48,645 bases of DNA, from the NCBI GenBank assembly GCA_040007095.1, contig JBDTVS010000060.1:1-48645 (forward strand). The letters run 5' to 3'. Numbering within the stretch: the stretch's first letter is position 1; each line of letters begins with the position of its first letter. This document shows, one piece after another, positions 17,637 to 26,683 of this stretch. Under the pieces are notes generated by a model. It saw only the letters and a list, made by a program, of their open reading frames with translations, was not told the DNA's origin and did no database searches. The translations under genes were made by a program, and so were the position numbers. The DNA is from JBDTVS01 sp040007095. Lineage in GTDB: Bacteria > Acidobacteriota > Vicinamibacteria > Vicinamibacterales > CAVVIG01.

Positions 17637-19565
17637 TCAGAGCCCTGCGAGACATGGCGCGGCCGGGCCGCCGAAGATCTCCAGCTCGAACCGGGCAAAA
17701 TGGAGGCCGATTTCCTGAGCGAGGGCACCGACCGCGCGTACGTCGGCCTCGGAAAATCCACGCGGTGAAGGCAGGTACACCGACAGCACCGCCACGAGAT
17801 TGCCAAGCGCGAATACCGGAACGGCGGTGCACGCCAGAAGCCCGAGCTCCACCGCCGCGTCGCCAATGTCCAGATCCGGCGTCGAGTTGACGATGGTGTG
17901 ACGATTCGCCGCGACCCAGCCGGCAAGGCCTTCGCCTACTCGCAGCCGAAGGGGCGCCACCGCGTCGCGGACGAGCGCCGTCGCGTACGCCACAACCAGG
18001 AAGTCGGCGCCAGTCTCCGGGGCAAACAAACAGGCCTGTGCCGCCGGCCTGATCAGCGCCAGTTTCTCCGTCAGCAGGACGCCGATTTGGTGGAGCGGCG
18101 GCATGCGGGCCGTCCCATCGGCCGCGACCACTTTCAGGCTCGAGACATTCCCCGGCGGCGTGGCGGGATGTGCCGGCCGAGGCACGGTGGCCGCGACCCG
18201 GGCCTCCTCCGCCCGGTCGTCTCGCCGGAGGATCGGGACCAGTTCGATGAACGCCGACACAATTCGCGGATCGTACATCGACCCGCTGCGCGATCGTAGG
18301 ATCTCGATGGCCTCGGTGTCGGTCATCCTGCGCCGGTAGGGTCGGTCCGACGTGACCGCATCGAAGCAATCGACCACCGTGAGAATGCGCGCCCCGAAAG
18401 GAATGGCCTCGCCGGACAGGCCGTCCGGGTACCCTTTCCCGTTCCACTGCTCGTGATGACTTCTGACGATCGGCACGACCGGATAGGGGAACTCGACGGC
18501 GGTCAGAATTTCGGCGCCTTTGGCCGCGTGCAGCTTGATGCGCTCGAACTCGGCGTGACTGAGGGCGCCGGGCTTGTTGAGTACATAGTCGGGCACGGCG
18601 AGCTTGCCGACATCGTGGAGCAGAGACGCGGCTTCGAGCGCCTTGAGTTCGATTTGGTCGTGAACACCCAGGACTCGCGCCACCGCCACGGTGTGCCGCT
18701 GCACGCGACGGATGTGTCCGTGCGTCACCTGGTCCTTCGCATCCACGGCAATGGCCAACGTTTCGACGGCTGCGCGGTACAGATGCTCGACCTCGCTGAT
18801 ATGGCTCAGCGAGTCCTGGATTCGGTTGGACGCGGCCTTGTATGCGGTGTACGAGAGCACGAGCAGCGGCGCGACGAGGCCAATCATGGCGAAGTCGATA
18901 CCGGTCGGGCTCTTGACGGCGAGGGTGGCGACCGAAGCGGCCGCGTAGGAGTTGATGCCGAGCACCAGCGCGTGCTGCTGCCACACGTCGTAGGCGGAGC
19001 CATGGCTCTCGAGCGCGACGGCCACGGCGGTCAGCGTGCTGTTGAGGAGGAAGTAGGCGGCCGCCATCGCAATCGTGGGGATCATCGTCGCGGCCGGACC
19101 CAACCGCGAGAACTGAAGCGCGGGCGTGTTCGCAATGACAAAAAACACCTGACCGGCGACCCACGCCGAGATCGCCGGCTCGGCGATGTTGAACAGCGTT
19201 CGATGAAGGCGCCGATTGCGTTGAGTCAGCGAGGTCAGCAGGCCGTCGAACGCGACGGTCAGCGTCGCAGGCCCGGGGCCAAAGAGCAGGAGCGACGCAA
19301 ACACGAAGACTTCGGAGACCGACACCGTCGCCGACCGGCCGGGAACCTTGATTCTGAAACGTCCACTCGCGACGATCAGCGCCGCGAGGAGAAGGGCGTA
19401 GCCGTTCACCGGGGCTTCGCCGATCGAGACCAGCGCACCGACGAGGATTGCCACGCCGATCGCGACCACGAAGCACACGAACGTCCACGTGCGCTGATCA
19501 ACGGCGGGGCGCGGGGCTGCCCCGGCCACCGGGTGACCGCCGATCTGGGGACGATTGCTCGTCAC
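17637..19565 (-). CDS. Membrane HD-GYP/GAF cyclic-di-GMP phosphodiesterase
   Basis: A 642-residue signalling protein. Residues about 26-245 form a membrane module of seven or eight helices (MASE-like). Residues 260-450 form an HD-GYP domain with HDVGK at 317-321 and HHEQWNGKGYPDG at 370-382, so metal ligands and the GYP motif are intact. Residues about 470-635 form a GAF-like domain (LTEKLALIRPAAQACLFAP, then GEGLAGWVAANRHTIVN). HD-GYP proteins hydrolyse cyclic di-GMP to pGpG or GMP. The unusual order, GAF after HD-GYP, suggests a C-terminal sensor. Its start overlaps the stop of the acetyltransferase gene (ATGA). Confidence 0.88.
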   Translation of the reverse strand: MTSNRPQIGGHPVAGAAPRPAVDQRTWTFVCFVVAIGVAILVGALVSIGEAPVNGYALLLAALIVASGRFRIKVPGRSATVSVSEVFVFASLLLFGPGPATLTVAFDGLLTSLTQRNRRLHRTLFNIAEPAISAWVAGQVFFVIANTPALQFSRLGPAATMIPTIAMAAAYFLLNSTLTAVAVALESHGSAYDVWQQHALVLGINSYAAASVATLAVKSPTGIDFAMIGLVAPLLVLSYTAYKAASNRIQDSLSHISEVEHLYRAAVETLAIAVDAKDQVTHGHIRRVQRHTVAVARVLGVHDQIELKALEAASLLHDVGKLAVPDYVLNKPGALSHAEFERIKLHAAKGAEILTAVEFPYPVVPIVRSHHEQWNGKGYPDGLSGEAIPFGARILTVVDCFDAVTSDRPYRRRMTDTEAIEILRSRSGSMYDPRIVSAFIELVPILRRDDRAEEARVAATVPRPAHPATPPGNVSSLKVVAADGTARMPPLHQIGVLLTEKLALIRPAAQACLFAPETGADFLVVAYATALVRDAVAPLRLRVGEGLAGWVAANRHTIVNSTPDLDIGDAAVELGLLACTAVPVFALGNLVAVLSVYLPSPRGFSEADVRAVGALAQEIGLHFARFELEIFGGPAAPCLAGL

Positions 19566-20200
19566 GTCGCCTTGCTCGTCTGACTGGTTTTCCGCCGGAG
19601 TGCGTTCAGATCATCGGCCAGAATGGACCACATGATCTGATCCGTGCAGGTGCCATTCCGCCGGAATCCCTGCCGCAGCGTACCCTCGCGCTTCGCGCCC
19701 AACTTCCTGAGCACGGCATTGCCGCGCGCGTTGGTCGCCACGGACCGCGCTTCGAGCCTGGTGACGCCGATCACGTCAAACGCGAAGTCGAGCAGCAGCC
19801 GCGCCGCGTCGAGGAACAGCCCGGTTCCCCAGTACTCGGGCCCGATCACGAATCCCCATTCAGCCGTCGAAAATTCAGGATCGATCGGCCAGACCTGTAG
19901 CAGACCCACGACCGAGGTCTGGCCGGCCGGCACGACGCCGAAGCAGACGTGTCTGCCCCGGCGCCGCTGCAACTGCGTCCAACGGATGAACCGCCGGAAC
20001 GCCTCGACCGATGCCGGGGGCATCGTGATGTGACGAGCGACTTTTTCCCCTGACAGGTGCTCGAACAGCGCGTCGGCATCCGGCAGGCGAAGCTCGCGCA
20101 GCAGGACTTTCTGGTTTTTCAACACCGGAACGCGTCGGCGCCAATCGGGCGCGTCGCCCGATCGACGCCGGTCGCTGCCACTACGCGTGGGAGTGAGCAA
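19562..20200 (-). CDS. GNAT acetyltransferase of the RimJ/RimL group
   Basis: A 212-residue protein with the RimJ/RimL-type GNAT fold: VLLRELRLPDADALFEHLS at the start, AEWGFVIGPEYWGTGLFLDAA for the acetyl-CoA loop, and ATNARGNAVLRKLGAKREGTLRQ near the end. It should acetylate an alpha-amino group of a protein or small substrate, unspecified. The first 25 residues are arginine rich and may not be translated; VPVLKNQKVLLREL is the usual beginning. It overlaps the HD-GYP gene by four bases, and its upstream side is the tandem-repeat region. Confidence 0.82.
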   Translation of the reverse strand: MLTPTRSGSDRRRSGDAPDWRRRVPVLKNQKVLLRELRLPDADALFEHLSGEKVARHITMPPASVEAFRRFIRWTQLQRRRGRHVCFGVVPAGQTSVVGLLQVWPIDPEFSTAEWGFVIGPEYWGTGLFLDAARLLLDFAFDVIGVTRLEARSVATNARGNAVLRKLGAKREGTLRQGFRRNGTCTDQIMWSILADDLNALRRKTSQTSKAT

Positions 20201-20226
20201 GAGATACTCCGGTCGGAGCCGACTAT

Positions 20227-20345
20227 GTTATCGACGAAGGCGTTATCGACGAAGGCGTTATCGACGAAGGCGTTATCGACGAAGGCGTTATCGAAAAACG
20301 CGCTATCGACGAATCGCGTTCTCGACCAATTGCGTTATCGACGAT
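20227..20345. repeat. 15-bp tandem repeat array (GTTATCGACGAAGGC)
   Basis: Four perfect 15-base units (20227-20241, 20242-20256, 20257-20271, 20272-20286) are followed by about four diverged 15-16-base units up to about 20345 (for example GTTATCGAAAAACGC at 20287 and GTTATCGACGATTGC at 20334). The array lies between the protease stop and the GNAT start, and the protease stop codon (20335-20337) falls inside the last degenerate unit. Read on the plus strand it would give repeats of ALSTK, but no gene context supports that. Uniform units at one end and decayed ones at the other suggest slippage-driven growth. Confidence 0.9.
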
Positions 20346-22314
20346 TGCGAAATGCGTTCCTGCCCCTGCCAACGTGCGGCGCTCGGCGCGCGGTCGATTC
20401 CGCGAGTTCCCAATTTGCGATGTGAAGCTCCCCGACGGTCGGCGGCGGTCCCTGGCTGACGCGCAGTGAATCGCCCCAGATGACGCCCTGGGATGCCGAG
20501 TCGCCCCAAATCACGCCCTGGGCCGACAGGTCGCCCCAGATCACGCCTTGAGCGGACAGGTCGCCCCAGATCACCCCGTCGCCCCAGATCACGCCGCTGC
20601 TCTGCGTCTGTCCAATCAGGCCATCGCCCCAGATCACACCGGCGCCCCAGGTCGACTGATTGCCACCCCACACCGTGCTGTCGCCCCAGATGACGCCGTC
20701 GCCCCAAATCACGCCGTCGCCCCAGATGACGCCCTGGCCCCAGGCCGCCGCGTTCTTGAAGACCGAATCGCCCCCAAGCAGCTTGTCGCCCCAGATGACG
20801 CCCTGTCCCCACGCCAGCGTCCGGCCGTCGATTGTCGTCGATGGCGTCACGCCCGTGCCGAGCCACCACGAGCCGCTTTTCCGGCTGGAATCAATCGACG
20901 CCGCCAGGGTGATCGCGCCGAGAGCATTGAGCGAACCCGCCCCTTGGGTCAGCGCATCGTAGTGGGGCATCTGGATGGCCGTGTATTGGAGAATCGCCTT
21001 CACCGCGTTCGGCGTCAGCGTCGCACCTGGATAGTTCGTACGGTTGGCTTGAAGCATCAGCGCCACGACGCCGGAGACAACGCCAGCGGACATGCTCGTG
21101 CCGCTCAGTCTGAGAAGAGGCTTGTCGAACGTGGTGACCACGCCACCCGGGTACGTCTTGTACAGCGTGCTCGAGACGCTCGTGTTCGAGACCAGTTTCG
21201 AGCCGGGCGCCACCAGGTCTGGCTTCTGAAAACCGTCGTACCACGTCGGTCCGCGCGAGCTGTACCACGCTACCACATCGTCGCCGCGGCCGTTGGAATC
21301 AATGGTGTCGATTGCACCAATTGTGAGGGCGTTGGGGGCGTTCCCGGGCGAGGTGATTCCGGCATACCCGGGGACGTGCGTCTCCGGGTCGCCGCCGAAG
21401 TTTCCGGCAGAGGCGACCACCACGATTCCCGCCGCCGCCGCGTTCTCGACGACGCGCACCAGGGGATCGCTGGCCGCGGGCTCGTAAATCGGGTGCCCCA
21501 ACGACAGATTGATGATGTCGATTCCGAATATCTTCTTGTTCTTGACGGCAAAGTTGATCGCATCGATGACATTGCTGGTCAGTCCGGCACCGCTCTCGTC
21601 GAGAACCTTGAGCACCACGTAACGGACATCAGGCGCAAGACCCTGGTACTGGCCGTCTGAAATGTCGCCTTCACTCCCGATCAGCCCGGCGATGTGCGTG
21701 CCGTGGCCGTAGGCGTCGGTTGGGACGCTCTGGACACCGCCTTTGGTGAAATCGAAGAACACGGCGTTGTTCAGGTCGCGGCTCGGAGTAAAGCCCGAAT
21801 CGATCAGGGCCACGGTGACGCCGTTACCCGAGTAGGGGAGCGACCGATACGGTCTGGGCGAATTGCCGCGGGTCGCCAGCAGCCCCTCGGTGCCGAGGAG
21901 CGTGTTTTGCCCAAGGCGCGACATCCTGCCATCGTCAAGACCCTGGACGGGTGCATTCGACGACATGCGCACGACGTCTCGATTCTGGGCGATCGTCTGA
22001 AGGGCCGACGCCGGCACCTGCACGATCAGGAGGTCGGGGGAAGACGAGAAGGTGACCCCGCCCGCACCCGGCAGGCCGGTCATCCACTGACGGACGCGCG
22101 CGGCCGTTCCCGGGCGGACCTGAACCATTGCATGGACCTCCGAGTCTACCGTCTGCGCGAGAACGTCGGTCAGCGCGCGGTCCATTTTCAGGGCAGCCGC
22201 CGGGCCAGAGATCAGGGGAGCCGCGGCACTAGAATCGACATGGCCAGCTGCGGTCACCGCTATCGCGGAAGAGACCAGAGCTACCAGGATTAGTCGGAAT
22301 TTCGTCAGTGACAT
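20335..22314 (-). CDS. Subtilisin-like S8 serine protease with GVIWGD repeat tail
   Basis: A 659-residue secreted subtilase. The signal peptide is residues 1-23, a propeptide-like region follows, and the catalytic triad is Asp172 (VALIDSG), His204 (GHGTHIAG) and Ser407 (LSGTSMSA), with Asn305 as the oxyanion residue. From about residue 500 to 625 the tail carries ten copies of GVIWGD plus variants (AWGQ, VWGG, TWGA). The ATG at 22314 has GGAGA about seven bases upstream, which settles the start. Similar WGD tails occur in other subtilases of environmental bacteria to my knowledge; their role is unproven and may be binding or anchoring. A TATAGT hexamer at 22336-22341 could be the -10 element. 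Confidence 0.9.
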   Translation of the reverse strand: MSLTKFRLILVALVSSAIAVTAAGHVDSSAAAPLISGPAAALKMDRALTDVLAQTVDSEVHAMVQVRPGTAARVRQWMTGLPGAGGVTFSSSPDLLIVQVPASALQTIAQNRDVVRMSSNAPVQGLDDGRMSRLGQNTLLGTEGLLATRGNSPRPYRSLPYSGNGVTVALIDSGFTPSRDLNNAVFFDFTKGGVQSVPTDAYGHGTHIAGLIGSEGDISDGQYQGLAPDVRYVVLKVLDESGAGLTSNVIDAINFAVKNKKIFGIDIINLSLGHPIYEPAASDPLVRVVENAAAAGIVVVASAGNFGGDPETHVPGYAGITSPGNAPNALTIGAIDTIDSNGRGDDVVAWYSSRGPTWYDGFQKPDLVAPGSKLVSNTSVSSTLYKTYPGGVVTTFDKPLLRLSGTSMSAGVVSGVVALMLQANRTNYPGATLTPNAVKAILQYTAIQMPHYDALTQGAGSLNALGAITLAASIDSSRKSGSWWLGTGVTPSTTIDGRTLAWGQGVIWGDKLLGGDSVFKNAAAWGQGVIWGDGVIWGDGVIWGDSTVWGGNQSTWGAGVIWGDGLIGQTQSSGVIWGDGVIWGDLSAQGVIWGDLSAQGVIWGDSASQGVIWGDSLRVSQGPPPTVGELHIANWELAESTARRAPHVGRGRNAFRNRR

Positions 22315-22796
22315 AATGTATCTCCGAAACGGAACACTATAAGAGCGGATCAACAGTCATCATGAGTCTCAGCAATGGCGGTACCGACATGCCACAGTTG
22401 GTTTATCTAATGAATATCGACATTTTTACGAACCAATAGTGTCGGCATTACGTCTTATGTGTCGAAATAGGTCACATAATGTATTTCTTTGGTCATTTAT
22501 AGACCAATCGAGTTGTTAATACGACATTTACATGGGTCTACCCGGCAAATTGCGGGACTTTTTGCCATGACCATACTGTTCATAAATGGTGCATACCGCT
22601 GAATTGGCAGGTTTATCGGCACATCTTCAAATGCCGTCCATTTTCAGGCACTCGTCGCAATTTGCTCTCTTATTGAGTAATTTCTGACAGTACTGATTCG
22701 ACGGGGCTGTAGCTGTGCTGTGGTGACGTAATGCCGACACTAGCCCGCGCTGCGAATGAGCGCGAAGCGTCGGCTGGAGGAAGGGAGAAGATCGGA
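22315..22796. other. AT-rich leader and intergenic region of the S8 protease
   Basis: About 480 bases with no gene and clearly lower GC than the surroundings, strongest from about 22380 to 22630. ACATAATGTAT occurs at 22311-22321, over the protease start codon, and again at 22474-22484. A hairpin TTGGTC-7-GACCAA lies at 22489-22507. It must hold the protease promoter and the end of the MFS transcript. The low GC may mark a long regulatory leader or foreign DNA. Confidence 0.55.
22489..22507. promoter_or_regulatory. Short inverted repeat upstream of the protease
   Basis: TTGGTC (22489-22494) and GACCAA (22502-22507) form a perfect 6-bp inverted repeat with a 7-base AT spacer, about 175 bases upstream of the protease start. 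It could be an operator for a dimeric regulator or a chance palindrome. Confidence 0.3.
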
Positions 22797-23999
22797 CTAA
22801 GGCAGGATCGTGTCGTCGTTTGGCAGCGGCTTCACGAGCAGCAGAGAACCGAAGGCGACGAGGGCGAGGGCACTTGCGGCGTAGAACGCAAAACGATAGT
22901 CGCCGAAGGCGTCGAACACTCGCCCACCGATACTCGGCCCCAGGATGCCGGCCGCCCCCCAGGCGGTGAACAGGATGCCGTAGTTCAGCCCGAGGTTTCG
23001 CGTGCCATAGAAGTCGGCGGTCGTGGAGGCAAACACAGACAACTGCGTGCCGTAGCACCAATAGACGACGGCGGCCAGCACGAAGAACAGCACCGCCTGC
23101 TCGCGCCAGATGAACAGCGCAGGCATCGCCACGGCCGATGCGAGCACCATGACGCGCAGCGTAGACAGGCGGCCGAGACCGTCCGACAGCCAGCCGGAAA
23201 GAATGCGGCCGCCGGCATTTCCGGCCGCCGTGACCGGGAGGGCCAAGGTCGCCGCCGCCGCACCGAGTCCGGCGCTGCGGGCGAAAGGAATGAGCTGGCT
23301 AATCGTCATCTGCCCGGCCGTCGCTCCCAGACAGTAGGCGAGCCAGAGTTGATAGAACTGGGGCGTGCGCAGCATCGCCGACGCGGAGTACTCACGCCGC
23401 CGTGCCGCCGCGGGAGGCGGCGTCCAGCCCGCGGGACGATAGCCCTCTGGAGGATTGGTCAGCAGCCACGTGCCAATCATCCCCATCACGAAGAACGCGA
23501 CCCCGAGCAGGCGGAAGGTAGGGCGCCACCCGACCGACGAAATCAGCGCAGTGGCAATTGGTCCAATGACCGCGGAACCGGCGCCGTACCCACCCACCAT
23601 CAACCCGACAACCAGCCCACGCCGATCTGGAAACCACTTCGAAGCGACCGGCATCGGCGTTGCGTAGCCGAAGCCATTGCCCGCCCCGGCGAGAAGCCCG
23701 AAGGTCAGATACAAAAACCAGAGCGAGCCCGTAAAACTGGCCAGAAAAAAACCCAATGACACGAGCAGCGTGCCCGTGAACGCACAGGATCTTGGCCCGC
23801 GGGCGTCCTGAATCCGGCCGGCAATCACGAACGTCGTCGCAAACGTGACGACCGCGATGGTATAGACCCATGAAGTCTGTGCGCGGGTCCAGCCGAACTC
23901 CTTTTCGAGCGGCGGCACGAACACGCTCCAGGCATACAGCGATCCGAGGGCAAGGTTCATCGAAACGCCGCCCACGACAACGCGCCATCTGTTGATCAC
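22797..23999 (-). CDS. OFA-type major facilitator superfamily transporter
   Basis: A 400-residue, 12-helix MFS protein. NLALGSLYAWSVFVPPLEKEFGW at the start, GRIQDARGPR after helix 2, and GAGNGFGYATPMPVASKWFPDRRGLVVGLMVGGYGAGS are characteristic of the oxalate/formate antiporter (OFA) family, which moves small organic acids. I prefer the GTG at 23999 because GGGAG lies five bases upstream; a TTG at 24014 is a weaker choice. It is divergent from the ThDP enzyme gene, with which it may share a regulatory region, suggesting transport of that enzyme's substrate or product. The substrate is not determined by sequence. Confidence 0.85.
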   Translation of the reverse strand: MINRWRVVVGGVSMNLALGSLYAWSVFVPPLEKEFGWTRAQTSWVYTIAVVTFATTFVIAGRIQDARGPRSCAFTGTLLVSLGFFLASFTGSLWFLYLTFGLLAGAGNGFGYATPMPVASKWFPDRRGLVVGLMVGGYGAGSAVIGPIATALISSVGWRPTFRLLGVAFFVMGMIGTWLLTNPPEGYRPAGWTPPPAAARRREYSASAMLRTPQFYQLWLAYCLGATAGQMTISQLIPFARSAGLGAAAATLALPVTAAGNAGGRILSGWLSDGLGRLSTLRVMVLASAVAMPALFIWREQAVLFFVLAAVVYWCYGTQLSVFASTTADFYGTRNLGLNYGILFTAWGAAGILGPSIGGRVFDAFGDYRFAFYAASALALVAFGSLLLVKPLPNDDTILP

Positions 24000-24063
24000 A
24001 TCGACTCCCGGCAAAAAGACCCCTCTTCATATCACATCGGTGGTAGCGTTGCGCTCCGTCGCG

Positions 24064-25713
24064 ATGACCCCATCGGCGAATACGCCACCCGTTCGGATGA
24101 CCACGGCCGAGGCCGTTGTCGAGGCGCTGCTGCGCCGTGGCATCACCACGGTGTACGGTGTGCCCGGAGTCCACAACGACCCGCTGTTCGACGCGTTCCA
24201 TGCCGCGCGGGATCGACTGAGGGTGATTCACACCCGGCACGAACAGGCCGCCGCGTACATGGCGCTCGGCGCCGCACTGGTGACCGGACAGCCACAGGTC
24301 TTCACGACAGTGCCAGGCCCGGGGTTTCTGAACACCGCCGCGGCCCTGCTGACGGCGTTCGGGATGAACGCCCCGGTCATCGGCCTTATCGGGCAGATTC
24401 CGCAGCGCGATCTCGAGCGCGGCCATGGCTTCCTCCACGAAGTCCGCGACCAATTGGGATTGGCCGGCCATCTAAGTAAGTTCACGGCGCGCATCGGTGG
24501 CGCTCACGAGGCGCCGACGCTGGTTGGAGCCGCCATTTCCTGCGCGACCTCGGGCCGCCCGCGGCCCGCGATCCTTGAATGTCCGATGGACGTCTGGGGC
24601 CGTCGCGGCGCGGTCGCGTTCGATACGGCATCGCCACTACCGATACGCCCTCCCATCGACGACGACGCGGTGAGTGCCGCCGCCAGGATTCTGGGCAAAA
24701 GCCAACGACCGCTGATCGTCGTCGGCGGCGGGGCGCAGGAGGCGAGCACCGAAGTCATCGCGCTGGCAGAAATGCTGGAAGCCCCGGTCGTGGCGTACCG
24801 CCGGGGCCAGGGCGTGGTGCCGGCCACACACCGGCTGAACATCAGCCTCCCGATCGCACATCGCCTCTGGGCGGAGGCAGACGTCGTGCTCGGGATCGGT
24901 ACCCGGCTCTTTCTTCAGCAGAGTCAGTGGGGTGTCGACGATACGCTGCAGGTCGTGCGCGTCGACATCGACCCGGAGGAGCCGAATCGGTTCCGCCAGG
25001 CAGCCGCCGCGGTCATTGCCGACGCGGCAGACGGCTGCGCCGCGCTCCTGGAGCGGATTCCGGCACACAACGCGACCCGGCTCCCGCGATCGATCGAGCT
25101 CGAGGGGCATCGCGCCTGGCTGACCGGGCGTCTGGCAAAACTGGAGCCCCAACTCGGATTCCTCAGAGCCATCCGCGCGGCGCTGCCCGCCGACGGCATC
25201 TTCGTCGACGAAGTGACCCAGGTCGGTTTCGCGAGCCGCCTCGCATTTCCCGTGCTGAAGCCGAGAACCTATTTCTCCCCGGGGTACCAGGACACGCTCG
25301 GTTGGGGTTTGGGGACGGCGTTGGGCATCAAAGCGGCCAGGCCGGAGGTGCCCGTCTTGTCGATTGCGGGCGACGGCGGGTTCATGTACCAGGTGGGTGA
25401 ACTGGCGACCGCGGTCCAGCACGGCATCGCGGTCACCGTCGTAGTCTTTGACAACGCGTCCTTTGGTAACGTCCGACTGCTGCAAGAAACGCTGTACGGC
25501 AATCGCACGATCGCGTGCGACCTGGTGAACCCCGATTTCGTCAAGCTTGCTGAGTCGTTTGGCGTCGCCGCGTTTCGCGCGACCGACGCGCCGGCGCTCG
25601 AGCAGGCCATCAGGGACGCACTGTCGACCAACAGGCCGGCGCTCATCCACGTGCCTTGCGGGCCGATGCCGAGCCCGTGGGATTTGATCCTGATGCCGAA
25701 GGTGCGTGGATGA
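24064..25713 (+). CDS. ThDP-dependent enzyme of the acetolactate synthase family
   Basis: A 549-residue three-domain ThDP enzyme. The N-terminal Pyr domain contains GVPGVHNDPLFDAF and the cofactor-activating glutamate at residue 60 (TRHEQAAAYMA). The middle domain holds PLIVVGGGAQEAS, and the C-terminal PP domain holds the ThDP-binding motif from about residue 436 (IAGDGGFMYQVGELATAV to FDNASFGN). It could be an acetolactate synthase, glyoxylate carboligase, oxalyl-CoA decarboxylase-like or benzoylformate decarboxylase-like enzyme; I cannot decide. No regulatory subunit gene follows, which argues against a housekeeping acetolactate synthase. The start is uncertain: ATG 24064 or ATG 24097 are most likely. 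Confidence 0.8.
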   Translation: MTPSANTPPVRMTTAEAVVEALLRRGITTVYGVPGVHNDPLFDAFHAARDRLRVIHTRHEQAAAYMALGAALVTGQPQVFTTVPGPGFLNTAAALLTAFGMNAPVIGLIGQIPQRDLERGHGFLHEVRDQLGLAGHLSKFTARIGGAHEAPTLVGAAISCATSGRPRPAILECPMDVWGRRGAVAFDTASPLPIRPPIDDDAVSAAARILGKSQRPLIVVGGGAQEASTEVIALAEMLEAPVVAYRRGQGVVPATHRLNISLPIAHRLWAEADVVLGIGTRLFLQQSQWGVDDTLQVVRVDIDPEEPNRFRQAAAAVIADAADGCAALLERIPAHNATRLPRSIELEGHRAWLTGRLAKLEPQLGFLRAIRAALPADGIFVDEVTQVGFASRLAFPVLKPRTYFSPGYQDTLGWGLGTALGIKAARPEVPVLSIAGDGGFMYQVGELATAVQHGIAVTVVVFDNASFGNVRLLQETLYGNRTIACDLVNPDFVKLAESFGVAAFRATDAPALEQAIRDALSTNRPALIHVPCGPMPSPWDLILMPKVRG

Positions 25714-25774
25714 TCCGAGGCCTTGACAAGAAATACGGAGGCGCCGTTGTCTGGAATTCGATCGCGCCAGACCG

Positions 25775-26482
25775 CTAACGTTTGACCGGTTTGCCGTAGA
25801 CCTCGATGCGGCCGACGTTCAAGTAGCCGCCCGCGCCATGACCGCTCCCCGGCATCAGATCGGCAAAGCCCACCTCGTCGACCTTGCCGAGATTTGGATG
25901 CTCGATCCAGGCACCCACGGCAACCACCCGGTCCATGTCCAGCTTCAGCCAGCGGATTTCCGAGATCGACATCTCGCTCTCGTTGAAGTCGGCGTCAGTG
26001 CCTGATGCGTGGTCGCCTACCAACCAGGTGCCGTCGGCCAATTTGAGGATCGGCCTGGCCTGGTGGAAGCCGGAGCTTCTCACCACCCAGCGAATCTTGG
26101 CGAACGGCACGCTCAAGTCGACAAAGTTGTTCCTGTCGCGAAGTGCCGCGGCGCTCGGCGACTTGGTCATTCCCGTCCACAGGTTCAGCGGCGTCACGTC
26201 ACCCTGCCCGTTTCCGGCGACGAGCTGCAGATCCTTCGCCGATGGCCCGTAAAACCGGAGCTCCAGATTGGGGTTCGACACGCCGTCCGGCGATGCCGGC
26301 CATGCCCCGTGGTCGTCCACAGGGGCCGGCAGGCGTTTCCATCCCTCGCTGAAAAAGAGCGGAGGCCGCATGACGGCGGGAGCCGCCGGCCTGGCCGGCG
26401 CTGCGGCCTGTTGCGCCCATGCGCTCGAGCTGATTGCGACCAGCGTCAACCAGCACCCGATCGCCGCCATTCGTCGTGTCAT
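25775..26482 (-). CDS. Secreted hypothetical protein
   Basis: A 235-residue protein with a signal peptide (MTRRMAAIGCWLTLVAISSSAWA) and an Ala/Pro linker. The mature part includes GWKRLPAPVDDHGAWPASPDGVSNPNLELRFYG and ends with GYLNVGRIEVYGKPVKR. The latter half resembles a jelly-roll or concanavalin-like fold reporting surface attachment (IRWVVRSSGFHQARPILKLADG), but I recognise no family. The ATG at 26482 has GGGAGGTGG directly upstream, which fixes the start. It is convergent with the ThDP enzyme gene and stands alone. Confidence 0.68.
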   Translation of the reverse strand: MTRRMAAIGCWLTLVAISSSAWAQQAAAPARPAAPAVMRPPLFFSEGWKRLPAPVDDHGAWPASPDGVSNPNLELRFYGPSAKDLQLVAGNGQGDVTPLNLWTGMTKSPSAAALRDRNNFVDLSVPFAKIRWVVRSSGFHQARPILKLADGTWLVGDHASGTDADFNESEMSISEIRWLKLDMDRVVAVGAWIEHPNLGKVDEVGFADLMPGSGHGAGGYLNVGRIEVYGKPVKR

Positions 26483-26683
26483 GACCACCTCCCTCATCAG
26501 TGTCCAGCCGACCCGTCCCGCTTCATCCGCGGCGCACAGTCAACACGAGCCGGGAACTACGGGCAGGGAGAGAGTAACGCATTTGTCGCGACGCCGGATG
26601 GCCGCAGACCCTTTCGCCGACAGAGCGGTACGAACCGGGCTCGTCGACGCTAACCGGGTCCGGCGACGCCTCTTCTCCTGAAT

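Noticed and set aside
20227..20345. CRISPR-like array
   Set aside because: The units are directly tandem with no spacers, are only 15 bases and have no cas genes nearby; it is a simple tandem repeat.
20303..20869. A second protein of GRHLGRR-type repeats opposite or alongside the subtilase tail
   Set aside because: It is an alternate-frame reading of the GVIWGD repeat DNA and has no start signal or independent support.
24064..25713. Firm call as oxalyl-CoA decarboxylase, because the neighbour is an oxalate/formate-type transporter
   Set aside because: No frc-like coenzyme A transferase gene is present and I could not confirm the diagnostic residues, so only the broad ThDP family is claimed.
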